Positions 48,026-61,500 of a stretch of DNA of 64,000 nt are shown here, piece after piece (position 1 is the stretch's first letter; each line of letters starts with the position of its first letter). The stretch covers positions 36,225 through 100,224 of the forward strand of contig CAZBRS010000014.1 in assembly GCA_964494475.1 (NCBI GenBank). The letters run 5' to 3'. Made by a program: the position numbers and the translations under genes. The DNA is from CAZBRS01 sp964494475 (GTDB lineage Bacteria; Myxococcota_A; UBA9042; CAZBRS01). A model generated the notes under the pieces. That model saw nothing but the letters and a program-made list of their open reading frames with translations. It ran no database searches and was not told where the DNA came from.

Positions 48026-50356
48026 ATGATCGTCACGACCCTGCTCGTCCTCGCGACGTTGTTCCTCGTCTACTACGTGCCCGGCCGGCTGCTCGTCGAC
48101 CGGCTCCTGCCCGAACCCGCCCCCGAGGAGACCTTCCCCTTCTCGCTGATGCTCGGGCTCATCGTGGTCAACACGTCGGTGGTGCTCTTCGTGGGGGTCT
48201 TCGGGCTCTTCTCCGACTGGCTGCTCGTCACGCCCACCGTCCTCTGGACGGCCGGCCTCCTCTGGTCGCTGGGGCTGGCGCTGCCGCGCCTGCGGTCGGT
48301 CCGGCCGCCCTGGCGCGGCCTCACGACGCGGCCCACGCGCACGCAGGTGGGCCTCTCAGCGCTGGCGATCGTCGGCTTCCTGTTCTTCCTGGGTCACTAC
48401 GACCACGACCTGCTGAAGGAAGACGGCTGCAACGTCTCGCTGTCCAGTTCGATGAACGTGGGCCGCCTGGGTGCGCACCTCCTGCCCGCGGTGCGCGACG
48501 ACGCGCCCGCGCACGTCGAGAGCCGGCGCGTCGAGGGCGAGGTCACCAATCACGATTTCCTGGGCGGGCGCGACGGCCAGGTGCTCGGCCCGTCGGTGCT
48601 GCTGTCGCCCTTCACGTCGCTCTTCGGTCGCCTGGGGCTTCGGCTCACCTACGCCATCCAGGGCCTCCTGCTGCCGGGCGTGGGCTACGCGCTCGGCCGC
48701 GCGGTGCTCGGCAGCTCCTGGGCCGGGTGGGCGACGGCGCTGCTCCTCACGTTCAACCCCTGGTCCGTCGAGGCCCGCACCTTCAACGAGAACTTCCTGG
48801 CCAACCTGTTCGGCGCGCTGGCGCTGGCGCTGCTCTTCCGGCGCCGGAGCGCGCCCGTGCTCGCCGGGTTGGCCCTCAGCCTCTTCCTCATGATCCGGCA
48901 CCTCGAGGTGGTCGTCGTCCCCTTCGTGCTGGTCTGGCTCTGGCAGCGCGAAGGGCGCAAGCTCGGGCCGCCCTTGAAGCTCCTGGCGGCCACGCTCGCC
49001 GGGCTCGCGCCCTGCCTCGTCTACCACCTGTTCTTCTGGCTCTGGCACGAGGGGGGCCTGCTCGAGGCCGGCTTCGACCGGCCCATCGCGCCGCACTCGT
49101 TCTTCGGGCACGCCTTCGAGTACGCCGGGCTGCTCAACTTTCCGTTCATCCCCGAGCCCATGCGCTCACCCTACCAAGCCTACCCCAACCTCTACGCCTA
49201 CGCGCTCGACGTGGCCAGCCACCTGGGGCTGCTGCTCCTGGCCCTGCTGCCGGCGGGAGTGGCCCGCTTGTGGGCGTGGAGCCGGCTCGGCGCTACCCTG
49301 GTGCTCGCCTGGTTCCTCCCGCTGCTGGCCATGGTCGTGATCCAGTCCAACTGGATCAACCCCAACAAGATGGGCTACCACGCCACCGCGGTCGTCACGT
49401 TGATCCTGCTGGCGGTCGGCGGGGTCGCCTGGCTGCTCGAGCGGGCGCGCCCGTGGTGGCACAAGCTCGGCCTCGTCGCGTTCGGGTTGGCCGTTCCGCT
49501 GGCGCTGGTGCCGGTGCTGCAGGGCGTGCGCGCTCCCCTCGACCAGCGCGTCATCGACTTCCCCGAGGGCTTCATCACCGAGGAGTGGGAGCCTCGGCTC
49601 GCGCTCAACTCCGCCGAGACCGAGGAGGTCCTGGCGCTCGATCGGGAACGCTACCGCGTGTCGCTGCTGCCCGACTCGCGCGCCGACCACGAGTGGTTGC
49701 CCGGCGTGCTCGCCAGCGACTGGCGCCGCGTGGCCGAGGAGTTCGCCAACCCGTGGTTCGACACCTACCGCCTGGCCATGCCCGACTTCCTCCGCGAGGT
49801 GTTCTGGGGCTTCGGCGTCGGCATCTCGCCGCTCCGCTCGCAGCGCACGGCCGAGCGCAAGCCCGACATGGAGGCGCTGGCCGACACGTCGCCCGTGGCG
49901 CCCGACCCCGTGCCCGACCCCGTGATCGCCTGGCTCGACCTCTCGAGCTCGCCGCTCACCTCTCCCCAGCCTCTCTCGGTCGGAGAACCCTCCGACGCCC
50001 GGTCCCCGTTGCTCGGGCAGGGGGGCGTCATCGACGTGGTCGCCGGCTTCCGCGACGCGGGCATGCCCGACCACGGCACCACGCTGCTGGCCGCGCGCGA
50101 CCGGTTGGGCACGGTGTACCTGGTGCTCGCCCCGGGCAATCCGAACGCCTTCCGGCGGCCCTCGTGGGTGAAGACCGCCGAGCGCCGCGCCGATGAGTTC
50201 CCCGGGGCGCGCGTCCCGCTTCGCCTGCCGCGCAACGGCGTCGTCCGCATCGTCGAGCTGCGCAGCTACTACCCGGTCCTCTGGTACTCGCGCTTCGTGG
50301 TGATCGACGACGGCAGGCTGACCTTCACGCGAGCGCTGCCCCTGTCACCCTCCTGA
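48026..50356 (+). CDS. GT-C-like polytopic membrane protein, copy 1
   Basis: This 776-residue protein has hydrophobic segments filling residues ~1-500 and a soluble C-terminal region at ~500-776. The first large loop has an acidic cluster, GHYDHDLLKEDG, of the kind that binds the metal and lipid-sugar in GT-C enzymes. Conserved pairs such as RTFNENFLANLFGALALAL and QSNWINPNKMG recur in the next gene. It is probably a membrane glycosyltransferase or a related flippase-like enzyme. No named family was recognised. Residues ~644-668 read like a translated REP-type repeat (hairpin at 49979-49996). It is followed at once by a paralogue. Confidence 0.68.
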   Translation: MIVTTLLVLATLFLVYYVPGRLLVDRLLPEPAPEETFPFSLMLGLIVVNTSVVLFVGVFGLFSDWLLVTPTVLWTAGLLWSLGLALPRLRSVRPPWRGLTTRPTRTQVGLSALAIVGFLFFLGHYDHDLLKEDGCNVSLSSSMNVGRLGAHLLPAVRDDAPAHVESRRVEGEVTNHDFLGGRDGQVLGPSVLLSPFTSLFGRLGLRLTYAIQGLLLPGVGYALGRAVLGSSWAGWATALLLTFNPWSVEARTFNENFLANLFGALALALLFRRRSAPVLAGLALSLFLMIRHLEVVVVPFVLVWLWQREGRKLGPPLKLLAATLAGLAPCLVYHLFFWLWHEGGLLEAGFDRPIAPHSFFGHAFEYAGLLNFPFIPEPMRSPYQAYPNLYAYALDVASHLGLLLLALLPAGVARLWAWSRLGATLVLAWFLPLLAMVVIQSNWINPNKMGYHATAVVTLILLAVGGVAWLLERARPWWHKLGLVAFGLAVPLALVPVLQGVRAPLDQRVIDFPEGFITEEWEPRLALNSAETEEVLALDRERYRVSLLPDSRADHEWLPGVLASDWRRVAEEFANPWFDTYRLAMPDFLREVFWGFGVGISPLRSQRTAERKPDMEALADTSPVAPDPVPDPVIAWLDLSSSPLTSPQPLSVGEPSDARSPLLGQGGVIDVVAGFRDAGMPDHGTTLLAARDRLGTVYLVLAPGNPNAFRRPSWVKTAERRADEFPGARVPLRLPRNGVVRIVELRSYYPVLWYSRFVVIDDGRLTFTRALPLSPS
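49979..49996. repeat. Hairpin of a repeat-like insert in coding DNA
   Basis: GTCGGAG (49979-49985) pairs with CTCCGAC (49990-49996). It lies within a stretch (49955-50026) whose translation, SPLTSPQPLSVGE then SPLLGQGG, is typical of REP-like sequence rather than protein. Confidence 0.45.
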
Positions 50357-52687
50357 TGGAGCGAGCCATGCTGTTGAACGCGCTCCTGTTCGGGCTCACG
50401 TTCCTGGTCGTCTTCTACCTGCCCGGGCGACTGCTCGTCGCGCGCTGGCTGAAGGACGCCGAGCCCGAGGAGTTGCTGCCGTACTCGGCCGGGCTCGGGC
50501 TGGCGGCCATCGGAACATTGGTCACGCTGCTCGTGGGGCTGGTGGGGCTCTTCGACGCCGACGCCATCGTCACGCCCCTCGTGCTCTGGGGGGCCGCCCT
50601 CGCCGTGAGCGCGCTGCTCGGCTTCACGGGCGCGCGACCCCTGCTGCGGCCAAGGGGCCTGATCGCCGCACCCACCCGGACCCAGGCGAGCCTCTGGGCC
50701 CTCGGCCTCGCCGGGCTCCTGTTCTTCTCGGTGCACTACGACGACGACCTGCTGCGCGAAGACGGCCCGCTGCTCATCCTCGCGAGCTCCATGGACGTCG
50801 GCATCCTGGGCGTCCACACCCACCCCTCCGTCGAGGCCGCCGACCACTCGCCCGAGATGTCCGACTCGTCCGAGTCGATGTTGAACGACTTCAGCCTGCT
50901 CTCGGGCTGGGATGGCGAGGCCCTGGGACCGGGCATCATCCCCGGCGTCTTCCTCGTGCTCTTCGGCAGCTTCGGGTTGAGGCTCACGTATGCGATCGCG
51001 GGCCTGCTGCTGCCAGGGCTCGGCTTCGTGCTGGGGCGAAGCCTGTTCCGACGGGCGTGGGCGGGATGGGCGGTCGCGCTGCTGCTCACCTTCAGCCCGT
51101 GGGCGCTCGAGAACCGCACGTACGACAAGAACTTCATGGCCAACGTCTTCGGCTCGCTGGCGCTCGCCCTGCTCTTCCGCGCACGCCCGGCGGCGATCCT
51201 GGCCGGCTTGGCCACGGGCTTCTTCGTGGGGCTCCACCACGTCGAGTTGGGGGTGGTGCCGGTCGCCCTCTACTACCTGTGGCACGTTCGACGCCAGGGG
51301 AGCGGCGCCGCCGGAGACGGGCTGCGATTCCTCGGCTCGCTGGCCGCCGGCGTGTCGCCCTGCCTCGTCATGCACGTACTCTTCCCCATCCTGCACGGCG
51401 GCGGCCTGTTCGAAAACACCTTCGATCGGCCGCTCGCTCCGCACTCGCTCTTCGGGTTCGAGTTCGAGCTGCCGATGCTGTGGAACTACCCCTTCGTCTC
51501 CGAGCTCCTGCGTTCGCCCTTCCACGCCTACCCCCCCCTGGTGGCCTACCCCCTCGACCTCGCCAGCCGCTTCGGCCTCGTGCTCGTGGCGCTCGTGCCC
51601 GCCGGGGCCTTCTACCTGGCTCGCACGCAGCCCGCCCGCGCCGTCGTGCTGGCCGGCTGGTTCGTCCCCCTCATGCTGTTCCTGATGATCCAGTCCAACT
51701 GGGTCGATCCCAACAAGATGGGGCTCCCGGCGATGGCCACGGCGCCGTTCGTGCTGCTGATCGTGGGCGGGGCGGTCTTTCTGGCCGATCGCGCGCGGCC
51801 CCTGGCGATCAGGGCCGCCGTCGCGGCGCTCGGGCTCGGGCTGCCCCTCGTCCTGGGCCCGGTCCTCCGCGCGATCGACACCCCGGTCGACCACCGGGTC
51901 TTCGAGTACGAGGATCAGGACGACGGCCGCGAGGCCTGGGAGACGCTGACCCACCATCTGGACGAGACCCCGGAGTACGTGTCGCTCGACCGGGCCCAAT
52001 TCGAGATGGCGCCCTGGCCGCGCTCCCGCGTCGACCACGAATGGCACCCGGCCGTGCTGGCACGTTCGCTCCGCCAGTTCGCGGCCGAACTGCGCAGCCC
52101 CTCGATCGGCGAGCGACGCAACGCCATGCCCGACTTCCTTCGCCTTTCGTTCTGGGGCTTCGGCACCGGCATCGCGCCCCTCCGGGCCCTGCGCACCGGT
52201 GACCCGATGCCGGGCATCGAGTCGTGGCCCGAGATGTCGCCCGAAGACCCCACCGACGGGGGGCGTGGCTTCGTGGCCTGGCTCGATCTCAACCAGTCGC
52301 CCCTGCTGGCCCCGAACCCGCTCACGCCAGGGCCGTCGAAGGAAGGCACGAGGGCGCTCCTCGAGGGCAGGCCCGCGCTCTCGCTGGTGTCGAAGTTCAC
52401 GGCCGACTGGGCGCCCGATCACGGCGCCTCGCTGCTGTCGGGCCGCGATCGGATGGGCAACGTCTTCGTCGTGGTCGCGCCCGGAGTCCCGAACCTCAAG
52501 GGCCGCCCCGGTTGGCTGTCGCTCGACGAGCGCAGCGCCGATCAGTTCCCAGACGGCCGGGTGCCGATCCGGGTGCCCGAGCGCGGCGTGGTCCGCATCA
52601 TCGAGCTGCGCAGCTACTACCCCGCCGTGTGGTACTCGCGCTACGCCCTCATCGAGGACGACGGCCGGGGGGGCACGCGCATCCGCT

Positions 52688-55813
<3,126 letters not shown>

Positions 55814-55824
55814 GAATTGCCCCC

Positions 55825-55924
55825 NNNNNNNNNNNNNNNNNNNNNNNNNNNNNNNNNNNNNNNNNNNNNNNNNNNNNNNNNNNNNNNNNNNNNNNNNNNN
55901 NNNNNNNNNNNNNNNNNNNNNNNN
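55825..55924. other. Assembly gap (100 N)
   Basis: A run of exactly 100 N, the usual placeholder for a gap of unknown size, separates the imuB 3' end from dnaE2. It adjoins a palindromic repeat, a common cause of assembly breaks. What is missing is at least the last part of imuB. Confidence 0.98.
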
Positions 55925-57566
55925 AGAGCCAGAGCCGCTCCCCCCCGCCGAGCTCGAGGGTGTAGTAGTCGCGATCGAGCACGTCCTCGAGCCACCACTC
56001 GCCCTGCAGGCGCTCGGGGCCCGCGAAGGCCGCGACCTGCCACGAGCGCCCCCGCCATTGCAGGTGATCGCCGCTCCACCCCACGGGCTCGGGGGCGTCG
56101 AACAGCCGCAGGGGGCGCTCGGGCTCGTTGCACGGTCCTTCGCCGGAATGCCGAGTCACCAGGGAGTACGGGATCTTCTCCCACGCATCTTCGGGGCGGT
56201 GCACGTCGCGCCGCCTCGCGGCGAAGACCGCCGGCTCTCCCAGCGCCGCCGACAGGCGCGCGATCAGCTCGGCCACGCCCTCTTCTTGCGTTCCCCCGCG
56301 ACGAAAGAGGTCGGCGCTCGCTTCGCGGAACGGGGCCTCCTCGAGCACCGTGACCGCCAGCCCGATCACGGGCGCAGCCAGCACCTCGGTCTGCAGCCGG
56401 GCCCGGGCGATGCGCAGCAGGCTGCCCGCCGCCCGGAACGGGTGCGCGAGCACCACCTCGACCTCGCGCGCTGACAGGCTCGCCGAAAACAGGCGAGCCT
56501 GTGGGCAGGACGCCGGAAGGCGGACTGCTGGGTGGGGTGAAGTCCGCGCCGTTGCTGCCTGCGACGGCTGCGGACGAGGGGCGGGCGACGGCCCGCCCCT
56601 GCCAACAACGACCGAACAGGCCCGCAGATCGTATTCTCTGCGGGCCTGGGAGCCGTCGTCGAGGGCCAGGCGCACCAGCAGCCGGGTGGTGGCCGCGCCG
56701 CGAGCCCGCAGCCTGAGCTCGACGCGGTCGAGCAGGCGCTTCAGGGCGAAGAGCAGGGGCTCGAGGGTGTCGAGCGGGGCCTCGAGCTCGAGCGCCTCGA
56801 CGACGAGGCCTCCGGGCACGAACGCCGGCGGGACGAAGGGGTCGTCGCCGCGCGCCAGGCGGGCCCAGGCCACGCCTTCGTCGCCGAAGCGCCGCGGGAG
56901 CGTGGCCACGGGCAGGCGGGCGAGATCGCCCAGGGTCTCGAGCCCCAGCAGCCGCAGGCGCCGCCCGAGCTCGGCGCCGAGCTCGAGCACAGCGAGCGGC
57001 AGCCCGGCCACCTCGTGCGCTCCCCGGCCGGGGGGGACCACCCGCACGTCGTGGCGGGAGTGCCGGGCCACCAGCCGCGCCAGGCGGGGGCCATCGGACA
57101 CCGCGGCGCGCGTCGCGTGCCCGCTGCCGGCGCCGAGCACGCGCAGGGCCGCCAGCAGCCCGGGCTCACCCCCGAACAGGTGCGCGCTGGAGGAGGCCTC
57201 GACGAACAGCCCGTGGGGCGCGTCGGGGGAGACCAGCGGCGAGAGGGCCAGCGCCTGCTCGGCCAGGGCCTCGAGGGCCGCGAGCGCGGCGGGAGGATCG
57301 ACGGGCAGGGTCTCGAGCTCGTGACAGAGGGCCCGCGCCTCGGGGCGGGTCATGCCGGCGCGCACCCCGGCGGTCCAGGCCTCGACCGAGCAGGCCACCA
57401 GCACGGCGCGGTTGCCCCGGGCCTCCCACAGCGCCAACGGCCGACCCGCGAGCTCGGGCCGGCGCTGCCGGGCGAGCTCGAGCCGCAGCGCCGGCAGCGC
57501 CAGGTAGGCGAAGCGGGGGGGGCTGGCTGGCTTGGCCTCAAGGGCTGTCGGGCGGGTGAGGCCCAT
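55925..57566 (-). CDS. imuB: ImuB-like inactive Y-family polymerase (3' end lost in gap)
   Basis: 547 residues are visible from ATG 57566, with imuA ending 2 bases upstream. The fold is Y-family (LPALRLELARQRRPELAGRPL; ASSSAHLFGGEPGLL). The catalytic acids are replaced, as in known ImuB proteins, so it is a scaffold linking the beta clamp, ImuA and DnaE2. The end before the gap (DRDYYTLELGGGERLWL) is close to the normal C-terminus, with perhaps 30 residues missing. Residues ~310-360 are a Pro/Ser/Ala-rich insert encoded by palindromic DNA (56474-56648) that interrupts the little-finger region without breaking the frame. Confidence 0.88.
56474..56648. repeat. Cluster of palindromes inside imuB
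   Basis: Three perfect stems lie in 175 bases: 11 bp (56474-56484 with 56492-56502), 9-10 bp AGGGGCGGGC with its complement and a GACG loop (56577-56600), and 12 bp (56617-56628 with 56637-56648). A weaker GTCCGC/GCGGAC pair lies between them. The reading frame stays open across all of them. Confidence 0.82.
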
Positions 57567-57568
57567 GT

Positions 57569-58330
57569 CTACACCTCGAGCACCACCTGCCGCCCCGGAG
57601 GCAGGCCCCGACCGTGGAGGAGCGTGACCTCGACCTTACGATTGCGGCGGACGGTCGAGATCGTGCGGGCGGGGGAATCGCCCGCGGAGGGCACGGCCGG
57701 GGCTGCCGGGGGCCGCAGGGGCAGACCGGAGGGTCTGCCCAGCTCGGAAACGGGACGAACCGCCAGGCTCAGGTCGGCGGGCAGGGGCTGCAGGGGCAGG
57801 CCCCCGGGCGGCTCTGAGAGCAGCACCAGCGCCCCGCCCGAGCCCCGCGCCGCGCCGGCCAGGCGGCGGAAGCCGGCGTCGTCGAGGACGGGGCGACCGC
57901 CCGGGTGGACGGCGTCGAGGAGCACCAGGGCGAAGGTGTCGGAGCGCAGCACCTGCTCGGCCGCCCAGACGACCCGCGCGGGATCGGCCGGACAAATCTG
58001 CAGGAGCGCCGGGGTGGGCACGGCGAGCCCCGCCAGCGCCGGAGCATAGAGCGGACCGCGCCCGCTGATCCACGCCACGGGAGCCCCCTTGTCGAGCAAC
58101 GCGGCCGCAGCCCGCGCCACCAGCGTGGCCTTGCCCGAGCCGAGCGCCCCCAGCACCTCGGAGACGCCGCCCCGCGGGAACCCCCCGCCGGGCAGCAGCG
58201 CATCGAGGGGGGCCCGGCCGGTCGAGACCACCCGGCGGGGAGCCTCGACCAGCAGCGCGTCGCGCTGCCGGAGCAGCTCGCGCAGCGTGTCGAGGCGTGC
58301 CGCTCGGGAGGCCGTGGCGGGGGAGAACAT
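57569..58330 (-). CDS. imuA: ImuA-like RecA/SulA-related mutasome protein
   Basis: This 253-residue protein starts at the ATG at 58330, 5 bases after GGAGG. Two earlier ATGs (58342, 58333) are less well placed. It has a degenerate P-loop GALGSGKATL and the VSTGRAPLDALLPGGGFPRGGVSEV block of ImuA. ImuA supports ImuB and DnaE2 in translesion synthesis. The C-terminal region contains an insert (about RPSGLPLRPPAAPAVPSAG) encoded by two palindromes, the second starting AGGGGC. The promoter overlaps two LexA boxes, so expression should be SOS-induced. Confidence 0.87.
   Translation of the reverse strand: MFSPATASRAARLDTLRELLRQRDALLVEAPRRVVSTGRAPLDALLPGGGFPRGGVSEVLGALGSGKATLVARAAAALLDKGAPVAWISGRGPLYAPALAGLAVPTPALLQICPADPARVVWAAEQVLRSDTFALVLLDAVHPGGRPVLDDAGFRRLAGAARGSGGALVLLSEPPGGLPLQPLPADLSLAVRPVSELGRPSGLPLRPPAAPAVPSAGDSPARTISTVRRNRKVEVTLLHGRGLPPGRQVVLEV
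57665..57740. repeat. Palindromes inside imuA
   Basis: A 7-bp stem GCGGGCG (57665-57671) with CGCCCGC (57679-57685) and a 9-bp stem GGGCAGACC (57719-57727) with GGTCTGCCC (57732-57740) lie within the coding region. The second is preceded by AG, giving the AGGGGC start shared with other elements here. Confidence 0.75.
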
Positions 58331-58350
58331 CATCACCTCCATCCGAGGCC

Positions 58351-58379
58351 AGGGTACTGCACAGGCGTTCAGGTGTCAA
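58351..58379 (-). promoter_or_regulatory. Promoter of imuA-imuB-dnaE2
   Basis: On the minus strand a perfect TTGACA (58379-58374), a 17-base spacer and TACCCT (58356-58351) precede the imuA start by about 20 bases. LexA box 1 fills the spacer exactly. Confidence 0.7.
58357..58373 (+). promoter_or_regulatory. LexA box 1 (Myxococcus type)
   Basis: CTGCACAGGCGTTCAGG matches 16 of 17 positions of the Myxococcus xanthus LexA consensus CTRHAMRYBYGTTCAGS as I recall it. The only deviation is G for Y at position 8. It occupies the whole -35/-10 spacer. Confidence 0.72.
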
Positions 58380-58386
58380 GAGCGTA

Positions 58387-58403
58387 CCTGAACACCCGTA
58401 CAG
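58387..58403 (-). promoter_or_regulatory. LexA box 2 (Myxococcus type)
   Basis: On the minus strand CTGTACGGGTGTTCAGG again matches 16 of 17 positions, with the same G at position 8. It lies 7 bases upstream of the -35 box, in inverted orientation relative to box 1. Confidence 0.72.
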
Positions 58404-58553
58404 GTGCGCCTCCCCGACCCCCCAAAAAGTCTGCCGTCAGATCGAGATTTCCTCTTTTTCCCCCGGCCCTCACGTGCTAAAGAGCGTGATAGGGAAGTGC
58501 TCGCGGGAGGGCCTGCCGCGGGCGTCCCGAACTCGTCTCCGGGGGGGGATTGC

Positions 58554-61500
58554 ATGGCACGGCCAGGAGTGGCGCTCGCTCGTCGTCTTCGTCTCCTCAC
58601 GTACGTCTTCGCCGCGGGGCTCGGGGCCTGCGGCAACTCCGGCAGCAGCGGCGTCCTCGTCGACGAGGAGACCCCCGACACGACGGTCAACGAGACCCTC
58701 GACTACGCCTGCATGACCTGCCACGGCCGCGACGGGTCCTCGGCTCCACCGCTCGACCTGCGCGGTCACGACGACCCCGCCGCGCGCGGCGTCGGCGCGC
58801 ACACGGCCCACCTGTCCGAGAACAGCCTGGGCGCCGACATCCCCTGCGGGACGTGCCACGTCGTCCCCGGCCACGTCGACGACGAGGGCCACGCCGACTC
58901 CTCCTGGCCCGCCGAGGTGACCTTCTCGGCCCTGGCCTCCGCCAACGGCGCCCTCCCCGCCCTGCACGTCGTCGACGACGACGAGGCGTCCTCGATAACC
59001 TGCCGTTCGATCTACTGCCACGGCGCCACCCTCTCCGGCGGCTCCTACACCGAGCCCCGCTGGAATCCCCCCGACGAGCGCGCCGCCCGCTGCGACTCCT
59101 GCCACGGAGCTCCACCCCCCGGCCCGCACCCGCCCTTCTCTCAGTGCTCGGTGTGCCACCCGACCGTCGCGGCGCCCGATGGCAGCATCAGCGACCGCAC
59201 GCGCCACATCGACGGCACCCTCGACGTCGCCATGCCCTCCGAGTGCGACGGCTGCCACGGCTCGGCCGAAACGCCGGCACCACCGCCCGATCTTTCGGGC
59301 AGCACCAACCCCGACGAACCCGGCGTGGGCGTCCACCGCTCGCACCTCTTCGCCGACCACCACCTCTCGGCGCCGGTCGCCTGTGACCAGTGCCACGTCG
59401 TGCCCCCTTCCGTGAACGCTCCCGGCCACCTCGACGACGGCGCAGCCGGCGCCGAGATCACGTTCGGCGCCCTCGCCGGAACGGGCGACGCCAGCCCCGA
59501 GTACGACGCCGACGAGACCACGTGCTCGAGCGTCTACTGCCACGGCGCCACCCTGGCCGGCGGCTCGGTCGAAACCCTCTCCTGGACCCACGACAGCGTG
59601 CAGGCCGTCGCGTGCGGCGCGTGCCACGGCGTACCCCCTCCTTCCCCTCACGTGCACAACCTCGAGTGCGGCCTGTGCCACTCGGCCACGGCCGATGGCA
59701 TGTCCATCGTCCACCCCGAACACCACGTCGACGGCATCCTCGACCTCGACACCGACCACGCCTGCACCACCTGCCACGGCTCGGCCGCCAACGAGGCGCC
59801 ACCCGTCGACACCACGGGCGGCACGTCCACGGTGTTGACGACCGTGGGCGCTCACCAGTCGCACCTGCTGGCGTCGTCGAACCTCACCGTGCCCGTCGCT
59901 TGCGCCGAGTGCCACGTGACGCCGGTCGCCATGAACGCTTCGGGCCACATCGACGCCCCGCCCGCCGAGCTCACCTTCGGCGAGCTCGCCACCACCGGTG
60001 GAGCCTCGCCGTCCTGGAGCACCAACGACGCCACCTGTTCCTCGGTCTATTGCCACGGCGCCACGCTCGCGGGGGGCTCGAAGACCTCGCCGCTCTGGAC
60101 CAAGGTCGACGGCACCCAGGACACCTGCGGCTCCTGCCACGGCGTCCCGCCTCCCGCTCCGCACTCCCAGAGCGCCGACTGCGGCATGTGCCACAAGGCC
60201 ACCGCCTCGGGCATGACCATCGCGCACCCCGACAAGCACATCGACGGCAAGGTCGAGGTCGAGACCGACCAGAGCTGCCACGACTGCCACGGCTCCGCGC
60301 TCAACGGCGCCCCGCCCCTCGACACCACAGGCAACTCGGCCACCACCCTGAAGACCGTCGGCGCGCACCAGGCGCATCTGCTGGCCAGTTCGGAGATCTC
60401 CGCCCCCATCGCCTGCACCGAGTGCCACGTAATCCCGACGGGCACCGACGAGGCCACCCACATCGACACACCCCCCGCCGAGCTCACCTTCGGCGAGCTG
60501 GCGTCGGCCGGCGACCTCGCGCCGACCTGGCGCGCCGACGCCGGCACCTGCTCGTCCACCTATTGCCATGGCGCCACGCTGACCGGTGGCACGACGCTCA
60601 CGCCGCTCTGGACCAAGGTCGACGGCACCCAGGATGCCTGCGGCGCCTGCCACGGCGTCCCGCCCCCCCCGCCCCACGTGCAGACCGCCGAGTGCGGGCT
60701 CTGCCACTCCGAGACCGCCAGCGGCATGACCATCACCCACCCCGAGAAGCACTTGAACGGCGTGCTCGAGGTGGACTCGCTCCAGGCCTGCAACACGTGC
60801 CACGGCGGCGCCCAGAACAGCGCCCCGCCCGTCGACACCACCGGCGGCGCCGACACCGCGCTGGTCACTGTCGGCGCCCACCAGGCGCACCTGCTGGCTT
60901 CGTCGGGCCTGTCGTCGCCCATCCTGTGCGAGCAATGCCACGTGCGCCCCACGGCCATCGACCAGCCCGGGCACCTCGACGCCGCGCCCGCCGAGCTCAC
61001 GTTCGGCGACCTGGCCACCGCCGATGGAGCAACGCCCGAGTGGAACCACCTGACCGAAACGTGCTCGTCCACGTACTGCCACGGCGTCACGCTCACGGGT
61101 GGCGTGAAGACCGATCCCGTGTGGACGGTCGTCGACAACTCTCAGAACGCCTGCGGCGCCTGCCACGGCATCCCGCCCCCCGCGCCCCACGTCCAGCGCG
61201 TCGACTGCGGCATGTGCCACTCGCCGACGGCGGTCGGCATGGCGATCGTGCACCCCGAGAAGCACATCGACGGCGTGCTCGACGTCGGCTTCGAGCCGAG
61301 CTGCAACGCCTGCCACGGCTCGGTCGAGAGCCCCGCGCCCCCCGAGGACCTGACCGGCGGCTCGTCCACCACGCTCACCACGGTCGGCGCGCACCAGTCC
61401 CACCTGCAAGGGTCGTCCGGGCTGTCGTCGCCCGTCGCGTGCGCCGAGTGCCACGTGGTGCCCCTCGACGTCACCGACGCCGGCCACCTGGGCGCGGCGC

